64,000 nucleotides of DNA, taken from assembly GCF_029869925.1 (NCBI RefSeq), contig NZ_CP118605.1, forward strand, positions 3,314,001 through 3,378,000. The letters run 5' to 3'. The position numbers were made by a program, and so were the translations under genes. The notes below the pieces were generated by a model. The model saw nothing but the letters and a program-made list of their open reading frames with translations, did not search any database and had not been told where the DNA came from. Source of the stretch: Microbulbifer bruguierae (lineage in GTDB: Bacteria; Pseudomonadota; Gammaproteobacteria; Pseudomonadales; Cellvibrionaceae). Of the stretch, positions 27,674 through 37,310 are shown one piece after another; position 1 is the stretch's first letter, and each line of letters opens with the position of its first letter.

Positions 27674-28381
27674 ATGACATCAAAACCACTCCAGGCCCCT
27701 TCCGCCATGGTTCTGGCTGCCGGATTCGGCAAGCGCATGCGGCCCATTACCGACCACACCCCAAAGCCCCTGATCCCGGTGCTTGGCAAGCCGCTGATCG
27801 AGTATGCCCTGGAGCACCTCGCCGCCGCCGGGGTAACAAAGGTCGTGGTCAATCTTGCCCACTTGGGGGATCAGATCCGGCAGCATCTGGGCGGTGGCGA
27901 ACAGTGGGGCCTGCAGATCCGGTATTCCGAGGAGAGTGAGCCCCTGGAAACCGCCGGTGGTATCACCAAAGCGTTGCCGCTGCTGGGCGATGAACCCTTT
28001 CTGGTGGTCAATGGTGATGTCTGGTGTGATTTCGATATCACTTCATGGATCGAAAACCCGCTCCCGCAAGACTGCCCGGGGCGCCTGCTGATGGTGCCGA
28101 ACCCGCCGCATAACCCCGAAGGGGATTTCGGTATCGAGGGGGGCGGCGACAGCGGTCTGCTTTCCGGCACCGCCAAGCCACGCTATACCTTTGCGGGTAT
28201 CAGCTATTTGCGCCCGGAAATACTTACCGGTTATCCCCATGCGCGCGAGCGCTATGGCCTCGGTGAGGTTTTCGCCCACAATGAAGACCTGATGCAGGCC
28301 GAGGTATACACAGGTGATTGGTGTGATGTGGGTACCCCGGAAAGACTGAATAAATTGGAAGAACGGCTTCGGACTGAGTAA
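27674..28381 (+). CDS. murU: N-acetylmuramate alpha-1-phosphate uridylyltransferase MurU
   Basis: Makes UDP-MurNAc from MurNAc-1-phosphate and UTP, the step after AmgK. 235 residues of the nucleotidyltransferase fold: MVLAAGFGKRMRPIT (nucleotide loop), KPLIPVLGKPLI, the metal-binding VVNGDVWCDF, and GDWCDVGTPERL at the end. Seven bases after amgK, same operon. A structured repeat follows 40 nt after its stop. Confidence 0.94.
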   Translation: MTSKPLQAPSAMVLAAGFGKRMRPITDHTPKPLIPVLGKPLIEYALEHLAAAGVTKVVVNLAHLGDQIRQHLGGGEQWGLQIRYSEESEPLETAGGITKALPLLGDEPFLVVNGDVWCDFDITSWIENPLPQDCPGRLLMVPNPPHNPEGDFGIEGGGDSGLLSGTAKPRYTFAGISYLRPEILTGYPHARERYGLGEVFAHNEDLMQAEVYTGDWCDVGTPERLNKLEERLRTE

Positions 28382-28420
28382 CCATCTAATTGGCGACGAA
28401 GCAAAAAAGTTTCAATCGAA

Positions 28421-28545
28421 GGGCGGGTGCTGGGCGGCGCTTTTCGGGATCGTCGCAAACAGGATGTTTGCGACGAAGCGCCCAGGGATGGGTTGAAGGG
28501 GGGCGCCTAGCCCGGTCCCGAAAAGCGCCGCCCAGTGCCCGACCG
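28421..28545 (+). repeat. structured intergenic repeat, copy A (murU-rpe)
   Basis: 33-nt outer arms (28421-28453 and 28513-28545) match at 28 of 33 positions; three of the five differences are G-U wobbles if the + strand is the RNA. The core holds CGCAAAC-AGGAT-GTTTGCG (28454-28472) and CCC-AGGGAT-GGG (28481-28492), followed by GGCGCCTAG. The core is shared nearly base for base with copy B at 29322, while the arms are different sequence. Confidence 0.85.
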
Positions 28546-28608
28546 CCACCGGAGGTGATTAACATATGATGCTCCGGGGTAATTAAAAGCAAGCAGCGAG
28601 ACGAGAAA

Positions 28609-29277
28609 ATGCCGGATTACAAAATTGCACCCTCCATCCTCTCCGCCAACTTCGCCCGCCTGGGTGAAGAAGTCGACAACGTCCTCGCCGCGGGCGCCGA
28701 CTGGGTGCACTTCGACGTAATGGACAACCACTACGTCCCCAACCTCACCATCGGCCCTATGGTTTGCCAGGCCCTGCGCAAACACGGTGTTGAGGCTCCC
28801 ATCGACGTCCACCTGATGGTCGAGCCCGTCGACGATATGATCCGCATGTTCGCCGACGCCGGCGCCACCTACATCACCTTCCACCCGGAAGCCAGCAAGC
28901 ATGTCGACCGCTCCCTGCAACTGATCCAGTCCCTCGGCTGCAAGGCCGGCCTCGTGTTCAACCCCGCGAGTGGGCTCGACGCCGCCAAATACGTACTCGA
29001 CAAGCTCGACATGATCCTCCTCATGTCCGTCAACCCGGGCTTCGGCGGCCAGAAATTCATCCCCGCCACCCTCGACAAGCTCAAAGAGGCCCGCAAACTC
29101 ATCGACGACTCCGGCCTCGATATCCGTCTCGAAATTGACGGCGGCGTGACCAAAGACAACATCCGCGAAATCGCCCAGGCTGGCGCCGACAGCTTCGTTG
29201 CCGGCTCCGCCATCTTCAATGCGGATGACTATGCTGAAGTGATCAAGGTGATGCGGGCGGAGTTGGCTAAGGCCTGA
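28609..29277 (+). CDS. rpe: ribulose-phosphate 3-epimerase Rpe
   Basis: Interconverts ribulose 5-phosphate and xylulose 5-phosphate in the pentose phosphate pathway. 222 residues of a TIM barrel: [14 protein letters not shown] at the start, [17 protein letters not shown] with metal ligands, the DVHLMVEP strand, [11 protein letters not shown] and EIDGGV. Flanked on both sides by copies of the structured repeat. In many gammaproteobacteria it precedes a phosphatase (gph) and trpE; here gph is missing and trpE follows after 490 bp. Confidence 0.97.
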   Translation: MPDYKIAPSILSANFARLGEEVDNVLAAGADWVHFDVMDNHYVPNLTIGPMVCQALRKHGVEAPIDVHLMVEPVDDMIRMFADAGATYITFHPEASKHVDRSLQLIQSLGCKAGLVFNPASGLDAAKYVLDKLDMILLMSVNPGFGGQKFIPATLDKLKEARKLIDDSGLDIRLEIDGGVTKDNIREIAQAGADSFVAGSAIFNADDYAEVIKVMRAELAKA

Positions 29278-29321
29278 GCTATGGACTTCGTATCCAAGTT
29301 CAGCGCTCGAAACCATGAATC

Positions 29322-29438
29322 GAAGACGGAGTGCCGGGTAAAGGTTTTTGAAAGCGTCGCAAACAGGATGTTTGCGCCGCAGCGCCCAGGGATGGGTTCA
29401 CAGCGGTTTCAAAAACCTTTACCCGGTGCTCCGACGCC
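29322..29438 (+). repeat. structured intergenic repeat, copy B (rpe-trpE)
   Basis: 33-nt outer arms (29322-29354, 29406-29438) match at 27 of 33 positions, including an uninterrupted stretch CCGGGTAAAGGTTTTTGAAA; two differences are a tandem G-U wobble at the same place as in copy A. The core hairpins CGCAAAC-AGGAT-GTTTGCG and CCC-AGGGAT-GGG are the same as in copy A. It starts 45 nt after the rpe stop. Confidence 0.85.
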
Positions 29439-29767
29439 ACGAGAGGTTATAAAGGACTAAAAAAGAACGATCAGAGCCAAGAAAATCCCGAACTTGCCGC
29501 CTCTACCAGACATTTGTACACTTGCTCGCCGGAATACAGGGAAGCAACTCGACGCTGCGACCCCGACACTGCGAGAAAGTGATATTGAACTGCACTGCCC
29601 CCCACATCAACAGCTGGCGATGGCGCCACTGATCCGCTGAAGCCTGAAGACCTGGCGTAATGATCTGGTCAGACGGGCGCCTTTCCCGCGGGTAGGATTC
29701 CACTCAACAAGCGTGGCCGAGCCCGATAAAAAACCGTAGAAAAGCATTTCATAGGACCGGAGTCGCC
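29439..29767. other. trpE upstream region
   Basis: 329 bp before trpE. I looked for a tryptophan-rich leader peptide and for an attenuator and see neither. A GGAG ribosome binding sequence precedes trpE. No promoter can be named with confidence. Confidence 0.4.
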
Positions 29768-31249
29768 ATGACCCCCAGCGAATACGCTCAGCTTGTGTCT
29801 GCAGGATACAACCGCATACCCCTCGTCCGCCGTGTACTGGCCGACATAGAAACCCCGCTCACCACCTACATGAAGCTTGCCGCCCGTGACGGTGGCCGCT
29901 ACAGCTACCTGTTCGAATCCGTGCAGGGTGGAGAGAAGTGGGGGCGTTATTCCATCATCGGCCTGCCCGCGCGCACCGTGCTGCGGGCATCAGGTCACGA
30001 CATCAGCATCGAGCGCGACGGCAAGGTTGTCGAGCAGAAGCAGGTAGAAGACCCGCTGGCCTTTGTCGAAGAATTCCAGGCCCGCTACAAAGTGCCGGAA
30101 ATCGAAGGCCTGCCGCGCTTCAACGGTGGTCTCGTCGGCTACTTTGGCTATGACTGTGTGCGCTACGTCGAACCAAAGCTAGCGAACAGCTGCCCACCGG
30201 ACATCCTGGGAAATCCGGATATCCTGCTGATGGTCAGCGACGAGCTGGTGGTGTTCGACAATCTTGCCGGCGCGGTGATTTTCATCGTGCACGCCAATCC
30301 CGAGCAGGACGATGCCTTCGCCCAGGCCCAGCGCCGCCTGGACGAACTGGTCGGGCAGTTGTCACAACCACTGGACAGGGTTGATCCTCTGGGAATTGAC
30401 GGGGATGAGACTGCCGAGGAGCAGTTTGTCTCCCATTTCGGCGAAGACGCGTTCAAGCAGGGCGTGCACAAGGTCAAGGAATACATTTTGGCCGGGGACG
30501 TGATGCAGGTCGTGCCGTCGCAGCGATTGTCGGCGCCCTTTACTGTTCCTCCACTCAACCTCTACCGCGCCCTGCGCAGCCTCAATCCGTCTCCTTACAT
30601 GTACTTCCTCGATCTCGGCGACCACCAGGTGGTGGGATCCAGTCCGGAGATTCTGGTACACCTGGAAGACGGCGACATGACCGTGCGCCCGATCGCCGGT
30701 ACCCGCCGCCGCGGAGTTACCGAGGAGCAGGACCGGGCTTTGGAACAGGATCTGCTGTCCGATCCCAAGGAAATCGCCGAGCATCTGATGCTGATCGACC
30801 TCGGTCGCAACGATGTGGGGCGAGTGGCGGAGACGGGCAGTGTCAGGGTGACCGAGCAGATGGTGGTGGAGCGCTACTCCCATGTGATGCATATAGTGTC
30901 CAACGTCACTGGCCGGATCAAACCCGGTCTCACCGGTATCGATGCGCTGCGCGCGGCGCACCCGGCGGGCACCTTGTCGGGCGCTCCGAAAATTCGTGCG
31001 ATGCAAATCATCGACGAGCTGGAGCCGGAAAAACGCGGTATCTACGGCGGCGCGGTGGGGTATCTGGCGTGGAACGGCAATATGGATACCGCCATCGCCA
31101 TTCGCACCGCGGTGATCAAGGATCAAAAAGTTTACGTGCAGGCCGGCGCCGGCCTGGTTGCGGACTCGGATCCGCAATCCGAGTGGGATGAAACCATGAA
31201 CAAGGCGCGGGCACTGTTTCGCGCTGTAGCTATTGCCACCGGGCAATAA
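29768..31249 (+). CDS. trpE: anthranilate synthase component I TrpE
   Basis: Uses chorismate and ammonia from TrpG to make anthranilate. 493 residues. The feedback-inhibition element (LFES before [11 protein letters not shown]) lies near residue 55. The chorismate-binding motifs [25 protein letters not shown] and [11 protein letters not shown] are intact. First of the trp genes here, followed by a channel gene and then trpG, trpD, trpC. Confidence 0.97.
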   Translation: MTPSEYAQLVSAGYNRIPLVRRVLADIETPLTTYMKLAARDGGRYSYLFESVQGGEKWGRYSIIGLPARTVLRASGHDISIERDGKVVEQKQVEDPLAFVEEFQARYKVPEIEGLPRFNGGLVGYFGYDCVRYVEPKLANSCPPDILGNPDILLMVSDELVVFDNLAGAVIFIVHANPEQDDAFAQAQRRLDELVGQLSQPLDRVDPLGIDGDETAEEQFVSHFGEDAFKQGVHKVKEYILAGDVMQVVPSQRLSAPFTVPPLNLYRALRSLNPSPYMYFLDLGDHQVVGSSPEILVHLEDGDMTVRPIAGTRRRGVTEEQDRALEQDLLSDPKEIAEHLMLIDLGRNDVGRVAETGSVRVTEQMVVERYSHVMHIVSNVTGRIKPGLTGIDALRAAHPAGTLSGAPKIRAMQIIDELEPEKRGIYGGAVGYLAWNGNMDTAIAIRTAVIKDQKVYVQAGAGLVADSDPQSEWDETMNKARALFRAVAIATGQ

Positions 31250-31330
31250 TGTTACCCGGCTCAGTTGCGCTAAACGGAGTTGCAATAAGCCGGGTTGCAA
31301 GAATCAGAAACATTGGAAGAAGTAGCACCG

Positions 31331-32188
31331 ATGAACAATGAAATTTCAGTGGAACAGAAACGTAGTTTTGCTGAGCAGTGTCGCCGCCTGGTCGACGCGC
31401 CGATTTTCAGTCAGGTCATTATTGGCCTGATCCTGATCAACGCAGTAGCCGTGGGGCTGGAAACGTCCACCTGGGTGGTGGCGCATTTCAGCGGCATGCT
31501 GCACGGTATCAACCAGCTGATTTTGCTGGCGTTTATGGTGGAGGCCGCGATCAAGATCGTGGCCCATGGCAGCCGTCCATGGCGTTACTTTGCCAATGGC
31601 TGGAACTGCTTTGATTTTTCCATCATCGTACTCAGCCTGATCCCCGCCGCGGGCCCCATGGCGACGCTGGCGCGACTGATACGTGTATTGCGGGTGTTGC
31701 GGCTGGTGTCGGCGTTTCCGGAATTGCGCCTGCTGGTGGATACCCTGCTGCGAAGCCTGCCGAGTATGTTTCATATCAGCCTGCTGATGGGGATTATCTT
31801 TTACATTTACGGGGTGGCCGGTTATTTCCTGTTCCACGAAATTGACCCCACCCACTGGCGCAGTCTGCCGATCGCGTTGCTCAGTCTGTTCCGCATCGTC
31901 ACGTTCGAGGACTGGACCGACATCATGTACACCGCGATGGAGTCAATGCCCTATAGCTGGATCTATTTCCTGAGCTTTGTGGTGATGGGTGCGTTTGTGA
32001 TGATTAACCTGTTTATCGGTGTGGTGCTGAACAATCTGGAAGAGGCGAAGCTGCGCCGGCTGGACGAGCTCGCGATGCCGCCGAGCCAGACCGAAATTCT
32101 GCGCGAACTGCGCGCAACCCAGGAATCCCTTGCCCGCTTGCAAAAGCGCCTGGGGGAAATGGGCAATGAGAAAGGAACCGAATCATGA
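31331..32188 (+). CDS. six-helix voltage-gated cation channel, calcium-type filter
   Basis: 285 residues of the NaChBac/NavAb type: one domain with S1-S4 sensor and S5-P-S6 pore, expected to tetramerise in the inner membrane. S4 has arginines at 115, 118, 121 and 124 in three-residue steps ([10 protein letters not shown]). The selectivity filter TFEDWTD (191-197) resembles the NavAb-derived calcium-selective filter TLDDWSD rather than the sodium type TLESWSM. A C-terminal coiled coil covers about 250-277. ATG 31331 has GGAAGAAG upstream. The end overlaps trpG by 4 bp. Confidence 0.88.
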   Translation: MNNEISVEQKRSFAEQCRRLVDAPIFSQVIIGLILINAVAVGLETSTWVVAHFSGMLHGINQLILLAFMVEAAIKIVAHGSRPWRYFANGWNCFDFSIIVLSLIPAAGPMATLARLIRVLRVLRLVSAFPELRLLVDTLLRSLPSMFHISLLMGIIFYIYGVAGYFLFHEIDPTHWRSLPIALLSLFRIVTFEDWTDIMYTAMESMPYSWIYFLSFVVMGAFVMINLFIGVVLNNLEEAKLRRLDELAMPPSQTEILRELRATQESLARLQKRLGEMGNEKGTES

Positions 32189-32763
32189 TCCTGATGATCG
32201 ACAACTACGATTCTTTCACCTGGAATGTGGTGCAGTATCTGGCCGAACTGGGTGCGGAAGTGGTGGTTAAGCGCAACGATGAGATTACCGTTGCGGATAT
32301 CGAAACACTGAACCCGGAGAAAATCGTGATTTCTCCCGGTCCTTGCACACCGAATGAAGCGGGTATCTCCATGGATACCATCCGCACCTATGCGGGCAGG
32401 GTGCCGATACTCGGCATCTGCCTCGGCCATCAAAGCATCGGCCAGGTGTTTGGCGGTCGCGTTGTGCGTGCCGGCGAAGTGATGCACGGAAAAACCTCAC
32501 CAATTATCCACAACAATCTGGGGGTTTTTCACGGGTTGTCGAATCCGTTCGAGGCTACCCGCTATCACTCGCTGGTGGTGGAGAAGGGCAGTCTGCCGGA
32601 TTGTCTTGAAGTAACCGCGTGGACCGAAACGGAAGACGGTGAGATCGACGAAATCATGGGGCTGCGCCATCGCGAGCTGCCGGTAGAGGGGGTGCAGTTC
32701 CACCCCGAGTCGATCCTGACTCAGCACGGGCACGATATGTTGCGGAATTTTTTGGCGTCTTGA
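32185..32763 (+). CDS. trpG: anthranilate synthase glutamine amidotransferase TrpG
   Basis: Class I glutamine amidotransferase supplying ammonia to TrpE. 192 residues. [14 protein letters not shown] at the start, catalytic Cys79 in GICLGHQ, and His-Glu in QFHPESI. Its ATG overlaps the stop of the channel gene (ATGA), implying translational coupling. Enzymes of this type may also serve para-aminobenzoate synthesis. Confidence 0.96.
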   Translation: MILMIDNYDSFTWNVVQYLAELGAEVVVKRNDEITVADIETLNPEKIVISPGPCTPNEAGISMDTIRTYAGRVPILGICLGHQSIGQVFGGRVVRAGEVMHGKTSPIIHNNLGVFHGLSNPFEATRYHSLVVEKGSLPDCLEVTAWTETEDGEIDEIMGLRHRELPVEGVQFHPESILTQHGHDMLRNFLAS

Positions 32764-32885
32764 GCTAGAGGTGCGGCGCTTCGTAGGTGGGTTGGTGGCG
32801 GCATCAGCGCCTTCGTTTAGAAGTGCTGAGTACTTTCGGAAATCCGCTATCCAACCTGATTAGGGATTTGGGGGGAGAAAGAATA

Positions 32886-33920
32886 ATGAATATCCAACAG
32901 GCCATAGCCAAACTGGTGGACGGGGATCACCTTACCCGTGAAGAAATGCGTGGGGCCATGGGCCAGATTATGCGCGGCGAAGCGGAAGATGCGCAGATTG
33001 GGGCATTTCTGGTAGCGCTGCGTATGGCTGGCGAATCGGTTGAAGAAATTACCGGTGCGGTGGAAGTCATGCGTGAGCTGGCCACCAAGGTAGAGATCGA
33101 CCAGACCAACGCGGTCGACATTGTTGGCACCGGTGGTGATGGCGCCAACCTGTTTAATGTTTCCAGTGCTTCCAGCTTTGTTGCCGCGGCGGCGGGCGCG
33201 CGGGTGGCCAAGCATGGCAATCGCTCGGTGTCCTCCTCGTCAGGCGCTGCGGATCTGTTGGAAAAGGCCGGTATTTACCTGCCTCTCACCCCCGAGCAGG
33301 TTGCTCGCTGTATCGATGGTGTGGGGGTGGGTTTTATGTTCGCACCCAGTTATCACAGCGCCATGCGCCACGCCATTGGCCCGCGCAAGGCTCTGGGACT
33401 GCGCACCATCTTTAACCTGCTGGGGCCACTGACGAATCCCGCGGGTGTGAAGCGCCAGGTGATCGGGGTATTTGATCCCCACTACTGTCGCATGCTGGCG
33501 GAGGTGCTGCAGACGCTGGGCTCGGAGCATGTGCTGGTGCTGCACAGTGATGACGGTCTGGACGAGGTGAGTCTCGCCGCAGATACCCGTGGCTGGGAAT
33601 TGAAAAATGGCGAGCTGAAAAAAGTCACCATTGCGCCGGAAGATTTTGGTATCGAACGCCAGAACCTCGAGGGTCTGTGTGTAGACGGTGCGGAGGCGTC
33701 GTTGGCGCTGATTCGCGATGCGCTTGGCAAGCGGGAAACCCCGGCCGGGGACAAGGCCGCAGATATCATCGCGATGAATGCCGGTATGGCCATTTACGTC
33801 AGCGGTGTCGCGGCGAGTCGCGCGGAGGGGGTCGGCATGGCGCAGGATGCCATTTATAGTGGCCTCGCCGGAGAAAAGATTAACGAGCTGGCCGCCTTTA
33901 CCAGCGCATTCAAAGAGTGA
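32886..33920 (+). CDS. trpD: anthranilate phosphoribosyltransferase TrpD
   Basis: Joins anthranilate and PRPP. 344 residues from ATG 32886, preceded by GGGGGAG. PRPP loop GTGGDG at 81-86, KHGNRSVSS at 109-117, and the metal-binding DGLDE near 223 are present. The frame is open from 32787, but that extension is not family-like. Four bases before trpC. Confidence 0.97.
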   Translation: MNIQQAIAKLVDGDHLTREEMRGAMGQIMRGEAEDAQIGAFLVALRMAGESVEEITGAVEVMRELATKVEIDQTNAVDIVGTGGDGANLFNVSSASSFVAAAAGARVAKHGNRSVSSSSGAADLLEKAGIYLPLTPEQVARCIDGVGVGFMFAPSYHSAMRHAIGPRKALGLRTIFNLLGPLTNPAGVKRQVIGVFDPHYCRMLAEVLQTLGSEHVLVLHSDDGLDEVSLAADTRGWELKNGELKKVTIAPEDFGIERQNLEGLCVDGAEASLALIRDALGKRETPAGDKAADIIAMNAGMAIYVSGVAASRAEGVGMAQDAIYSGLAGEKINELAAFTSAFKE

Positions 33921-33924
33921 AGTA

Positions 33925-34719
33925 ATGAGTACGCCAACGATTTTGAAAACCATCGTCGAGCGCAAGTGGCAGGAAGTCGCGGAGCGTAAGAAACAGGTAA
34001 CACTGGACGAGGTTCAGCAGCGTGCACTGCAGCAACCGCCCTGCCGCGGTTTCGTGCAGGCGATCGAAAACAAACGCAATGCCGGCGAGGCCGCGGTGAT
34101 TGCTGAGATTAAAAAGGCATCGCCCAGCAAGGGCGTGATTCGCGAGGATTTTATTCCCGCAGAAATCGCCACCAGTTACGAGAAGGGTGGCGCCGCCTGT
34201 CTGTCGGTGCTGACCGATGTGGATTTTTTCCAGGGCGCCGATGAGTATCTTCAGCAAGCGCGCAATGCCGTGCGCCTGCCGGTGATCCGCAAAGACTTTA
34301 TCGTCGATCCGTACCAGGTCTACGAGGCCCGCGCCATCGGTGCCGACTGCATTCTGCTGATCGCCGCCTGCCTGGACGATGCACAGTTGCAGGGATTGAA
34401 TGACCTGGCGCAGGAGCTGGGTATGGATGTTCTGATCGAAGTACACGACCGCGAAGAGCTGGAGCGCGCGCTTAAGTTGCCCAACCGCCTGATCGGTATC
34501 AACAACCGCAATCTGCACAACTTTGAAGTACAGCTCGAAACCACCTACAAACTGCTGGATCTGATTCCGCAGGACCGCATCGTCGTCACCGAGAGCGGCA
34601 TTCACACCACCGACGACGTGGCGGCCATGCGCGGTCACAATGTGGATGCCTTTCTGGTGGGCGAAGCCTTTATGCGCGAAGCCGAGCCGGGCCGTCGCCT
34701 GATGGAGCTGTTTAACTAA
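33925..34719 (+). CDS. trpC: indole-3-glycerol phosphate synthase TrpC
   Basis: Ring-closing step that forms indoleglycerol phosphate. 264 residues from ATG 33925. [13 protein letters not shown] carries the catalytic lysine, VIRKDFI the second, and INNRNL and VTESGI complete the phosphate site. Monofunctional (no PRAI domain). trpF, trpB and trpA are not in the window. Confidence 0.97.
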   Translation: MSTPTILKTIVERKWQEVAERKKQVTLDEVQQRALQQPPCRGFVQAIENKRNAGEAAVIAEIKKASPSKGVIREDFIPAEIATSYEKGGAACLSVLTDVDFFQGADEYLQQARNAVRLPVIRKDFIVDPYQVYEARAIGADCILLIAACLDDAQLQGLNDLAQELGMDVLIEVHDREELERALKLPNRLIGINNRNLHNFEVQLETTYKLLDLIPQDRIVVTESGIHTTDDVAAMRGHNVDAFLVGEAFMREAEPGRRLMELFN

Positions 34720-35077
34720 GCCCCTATTATCTTCCACCCCGTCATCCCGGACTTGATCCGGGATCCAGCGCTACGAAGCTGGATTCCGGCATACGCCGGA
34801 ATGACGACGGTATACACCCTGTCCCTCAATAACCCCTAAGCAGACGCTGTATCCCGTCCCGTCACCCCAAACCCTCAATGGGACGAACGGTTGAACCTGT
34901 GGGACAAGCCGCATTCAACTGAATTCCCAGTCAGCCATGAAGTGATATATTGGCGCGTTAGGCATCTTTAGTGGGTTGGATAGCTGTCTGGCCGCGGCGG
35001 CTGCATGCCGGTGAATTCCCGGGCACCGCTGCACAGGCTATTGGCATCCATACCGGAATCACATATTGGAGAATGAA
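34720..35077. other. trpC-peptidase intergenic region
   Basis: 358 bp. The first part is the palindromic repeat at 34740-34806. The rest holds no gene; the M3 peptidase gene has GGAGA before its ATG. No clear promoter can be named. Confidence 0.4.
34740..34806. repeat. complex palindromic repeat after trpC
   Basis: CGTCAT (34740) to ATGACG (34806) encloses two hairpins, CCCGGA/TCCGGG and TTCCGGC/GCCGGAA, around GGATCCAGC...GCTGGATT. Dispersed repeats with this wording (GTCAT-CCCGGA...TCCGGGATCCAG) are common in Proteobacteria. It may act as a transcript end for the trp genes. Confidence 0.75.
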
Positions 35078-37267
35078 ATGCGTAAATCCCTGCTCGCGGT
35101 AGCCATTGTGGCTGTTGCTGCCTGTTCCGAGGCGCCCAATCCGGATTCAAACAAGTCTGTACCGTCAGCGGACGTCGAAAAGACTCAGGCGGCTGGTGAT
35201 CTGGCCACGCCGGCAGCGCAGGAGAACCCCCTGCTCCGTCCAAGCACACTGCAGTACCAGGCGCCGGATTTCAGTCAGATCGAGGATGAGCACTTTGAGC
35301 CAGCCTTCGAACAGGGCATGAGCGAGCATTTGCAGCAAATCCAGGCGATCGCCAACAACCCGGAACCTGCCAGCTTCAACAACACCATCGTGGCCATGGA
35401 ACAAGCGGGCTCCCTGCTGACCCGGGTATCGCGGATTTTCTTCAACCTGGTCGGCAGCGACAGCAATGAAGCCCGTCGTGCACTGCAAAGCAAGCTGGCC
35501 CCGAAGCTTGCGGCACACTCCGACAGTATTTACCTGAATGCGGACCTGTTTGCCCGTGTAGAAGCGCTCTACAAGCAGCGTGTTGAGAAAGAGCTGGATG
35601 CGGAATCCACGCGTCTGCTGGAAAACACCTACGACAAGTTCGTCAAGGCCGGCGCCAAGCTGTCTGCGGAACAGAAAGTCACCCTGCGTGCCCTGAACGA
35701 AGAGCACTCCAAACTCACTACCCAGTTCAGCCAGAACCTGCTGAAACTCAGCAAAGACATCGCCGTGGTTGTCGACGACAAGGGCGAGCTGGAAGGTCTG
35801 TCTGAGAGCGAGATCAAGGCCGCCGCAGAGGCCGCTACCGACGCGGGTCACGAAGGCAAATATCTGATCAGCATCACCAATACGACCCGTCAGCCGGTTC
35901 TCACCTCGCTGAGCAACCGCGCACTGCGCCAGCGTATCTGGGAGGCGTCCGCCAACCGCGGTACCTCCGGCGAGCTGGACAACCGGCCTCTGGTCAAGCG
36001 CATGGCGCAGATTCGCGCGCAGAAAGCCGACCTGCTGGGTTACGACAACTGGGCCGAGTACCAGCTGACCAACACCATGGCGGAAAAGCCGGAAAACGTG
36101 TTCAACATGCTGAGCTCCATGGTGCCGGCGGTGGTCAGCAACACCAAGGCAGAGCAGGCCGATATTCAGGCCATGATCGAGCAGGAAGGTGGTGAATTCG
36201 AAGCGCAGCCCTGGGATTGGGCGTACTACGCGGAAAAGGTGCGTCAGGCAAAATACGACCTGAATGAAAGCGAAGTGCGCGAGTACTTTGAGTTCAACCG
36301 GGTACTGAAAGACGGCCTGTTCTATACCATGAACCGCCTGTTCGGCATTCGCTTTGAGCCGCGTCCGGACCTGCCGGTTTATCACCCGGACGTGCAGGCG
36401 TTCGAGCTGTTCGATCACGACGGTAAGAGCCTTGCGATTTTCTACGCGGATTACTTCGCTCGTGACGGCAAGCGCGGTGGTGCCTGGATGAGTTCCTTTG
36501 TGGGTCAGTCTGGCCTGCTGGAGCAGAAGCCGGTGGTAGTGAATGTCATGAACATTCCCAAAGGCCCGGAAGGTGAGCCGACGCTGGTCAGCTTCGACAA
36601 CGTCACCACCATGTTCCATGAACTGGGGCACGGCCTGCACGGAATGTTCTCCAACGTCCGCTACCCCAGCCTGGCTGGTACCGCCGTATCCCGCGATTTC
36701 GTCGAGTTCCCGTCCACCTTCCAGGAAGACTGGGCGAGCAATCCCGAAGTACTGGCGAATTACGCCTACCACTATAAGACTGGTGAGCCGATCCCGACCG
36801 AGCTGCTGAAAAAAGTGTTGAAGGCCAAGAACTTCAATATGGGTTTCGATACCCTGGAGTACATGTCCGCCGCGCTGCTGGATATGGAATGGCACTCCCT
36901 GCCCGCCGACGCACCGCAGCAGGATGTCGAAAAGTTTGAAGCCCAGGCACTGGCAAAACATGGGGTCGACCTGGCCACAGTGCCGCCGCGCTACAAGTCC
37001 ACCTTTTTCGCCCACTCAATGGGTGGCGGTTATTCCGCGGGCTATTACGCCTATATGTGGAGTGAGATCCTGGCGGCCGACGCCTTTGCCTATCTGGGTG
37101 AGCGCGGTGGATTGACCCGTGAAAATGGTGACTGGTATCGCAAGAACATCCTGGAAGTGGGTAACTCCCGACTGCCGATGGAGTCCTTCGTTAAGTTCCG
37201 TGGCAAGGAGCCGACCACCGACGCGCTGCTGATCCGTCGCGGACTCAATCCGTCCTCAGGCGAATAA
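35078..37267 (+). CDS. M3 family metallopeptidase, lipoprotein form
   Basis: 729 residues from ATG 35078 with GGAGA upstream. MRKSLLAVAIVAVAAC is a lipoprotein signal (lipobox VAAC, Cys16), so the enzyme should be anchored in the envelope; E. coli Dcp and OpdA lack this. The peptidase domain has HELGH at 514-518 followed by GLHGMFSNVRYPSLAGT and DFVEFPSTFQEDW, the Dcp/oligopeptidase A pattern. It cleaves short peptides, probably dipeptides from the C-terminus. Convergent with the TPR-sulfotransferase gene. Confidence 0.92.
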   Translation: MRKSLLAVAIVAVAACSEAPNPDSNKSVPSADVEKTQAAGDLATPAAQENPLLRPSTLQYQAPDFSQIEDEHFEPAFEQGMSEHLQQIQAIANNPEPASFNNTIVAMEQAGSLLTRVSRIFFNLVGSDSNEARRALQSKLAPKLAAHSDSIYLNADLFARVEALYKQRVEKELDAESTRLLENTYDKFVKAGAKLSAEQKVTLRALNEEHSKLTTQFSQNLLKLSKDIAVVVDDKGELEGLSESEIKAAAEAATDAGHEGKYLISITNTTRQPVLTSLSNRALRQRIWEASANRGTSGELDNRPLVKRMAQIRAQKADLLGYDNWAEYQLTNTMAEKPENVFNMLSSMVPAVVSNTKAEQADIQAMIEQEGGEFEAQPWDWAYYAEKVRQAKYDLNESEVREYFEFNRVLKDGLFYTMNRLFGIRFEPRPDLPVYHPDVQAFELFDHDGKSLAIFYADYFARDGKRGGAWMSSFVGQSGLLEQKPVVVNVMNIPKGPEGEPTLVSFDNVTTMFHELGHGLHGMFSNVRYPSLAGTAVSRDFVEFPSTFQEDWASNPEVLANYAYHYKTGEPIPTELLKKVLKAKNFNMGFDTLEYMSAALLDMEWHSLPADAPQQDVEKFEAQALAKHGVDLATVPPRYKSTFFAHSMGGGYSAGYYAYMWSEILAADAFAYLGERGGLTRENGDWYRKNILEVGNSRLPMESFVKFRGKEPTTDALLIRRGLNPSSGE

Positions 37268-37276
37268 CCGCTGACA

Positions 37277-37297
37277 GGCCGCGCAGGGACGCGCGGC
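37277..37297. other. hairpin between convergent genes
   Basis: GCCGCGC and GCGCGGC around AGGGAC lie between two convergent stop codons. No T-run on either side, so it is a weak candidate for a bidirectional transcript end. Confidence 0.4.
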
Positions 37298-37310
37298 ATA
37301 TTGAATGCGG

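Noticed and set aside
29439..29767. trp leader peptide/attenuator before trpE
   Set aside because: No short frame with adjacent Trp codons and no terminator/antiterminator pair was found.
35165..37015. 616-codon minus-strand frame
   Set aside because: Antisense shadow of the M3 peptidase gene, which has HELGH and a lipoprotein signal.
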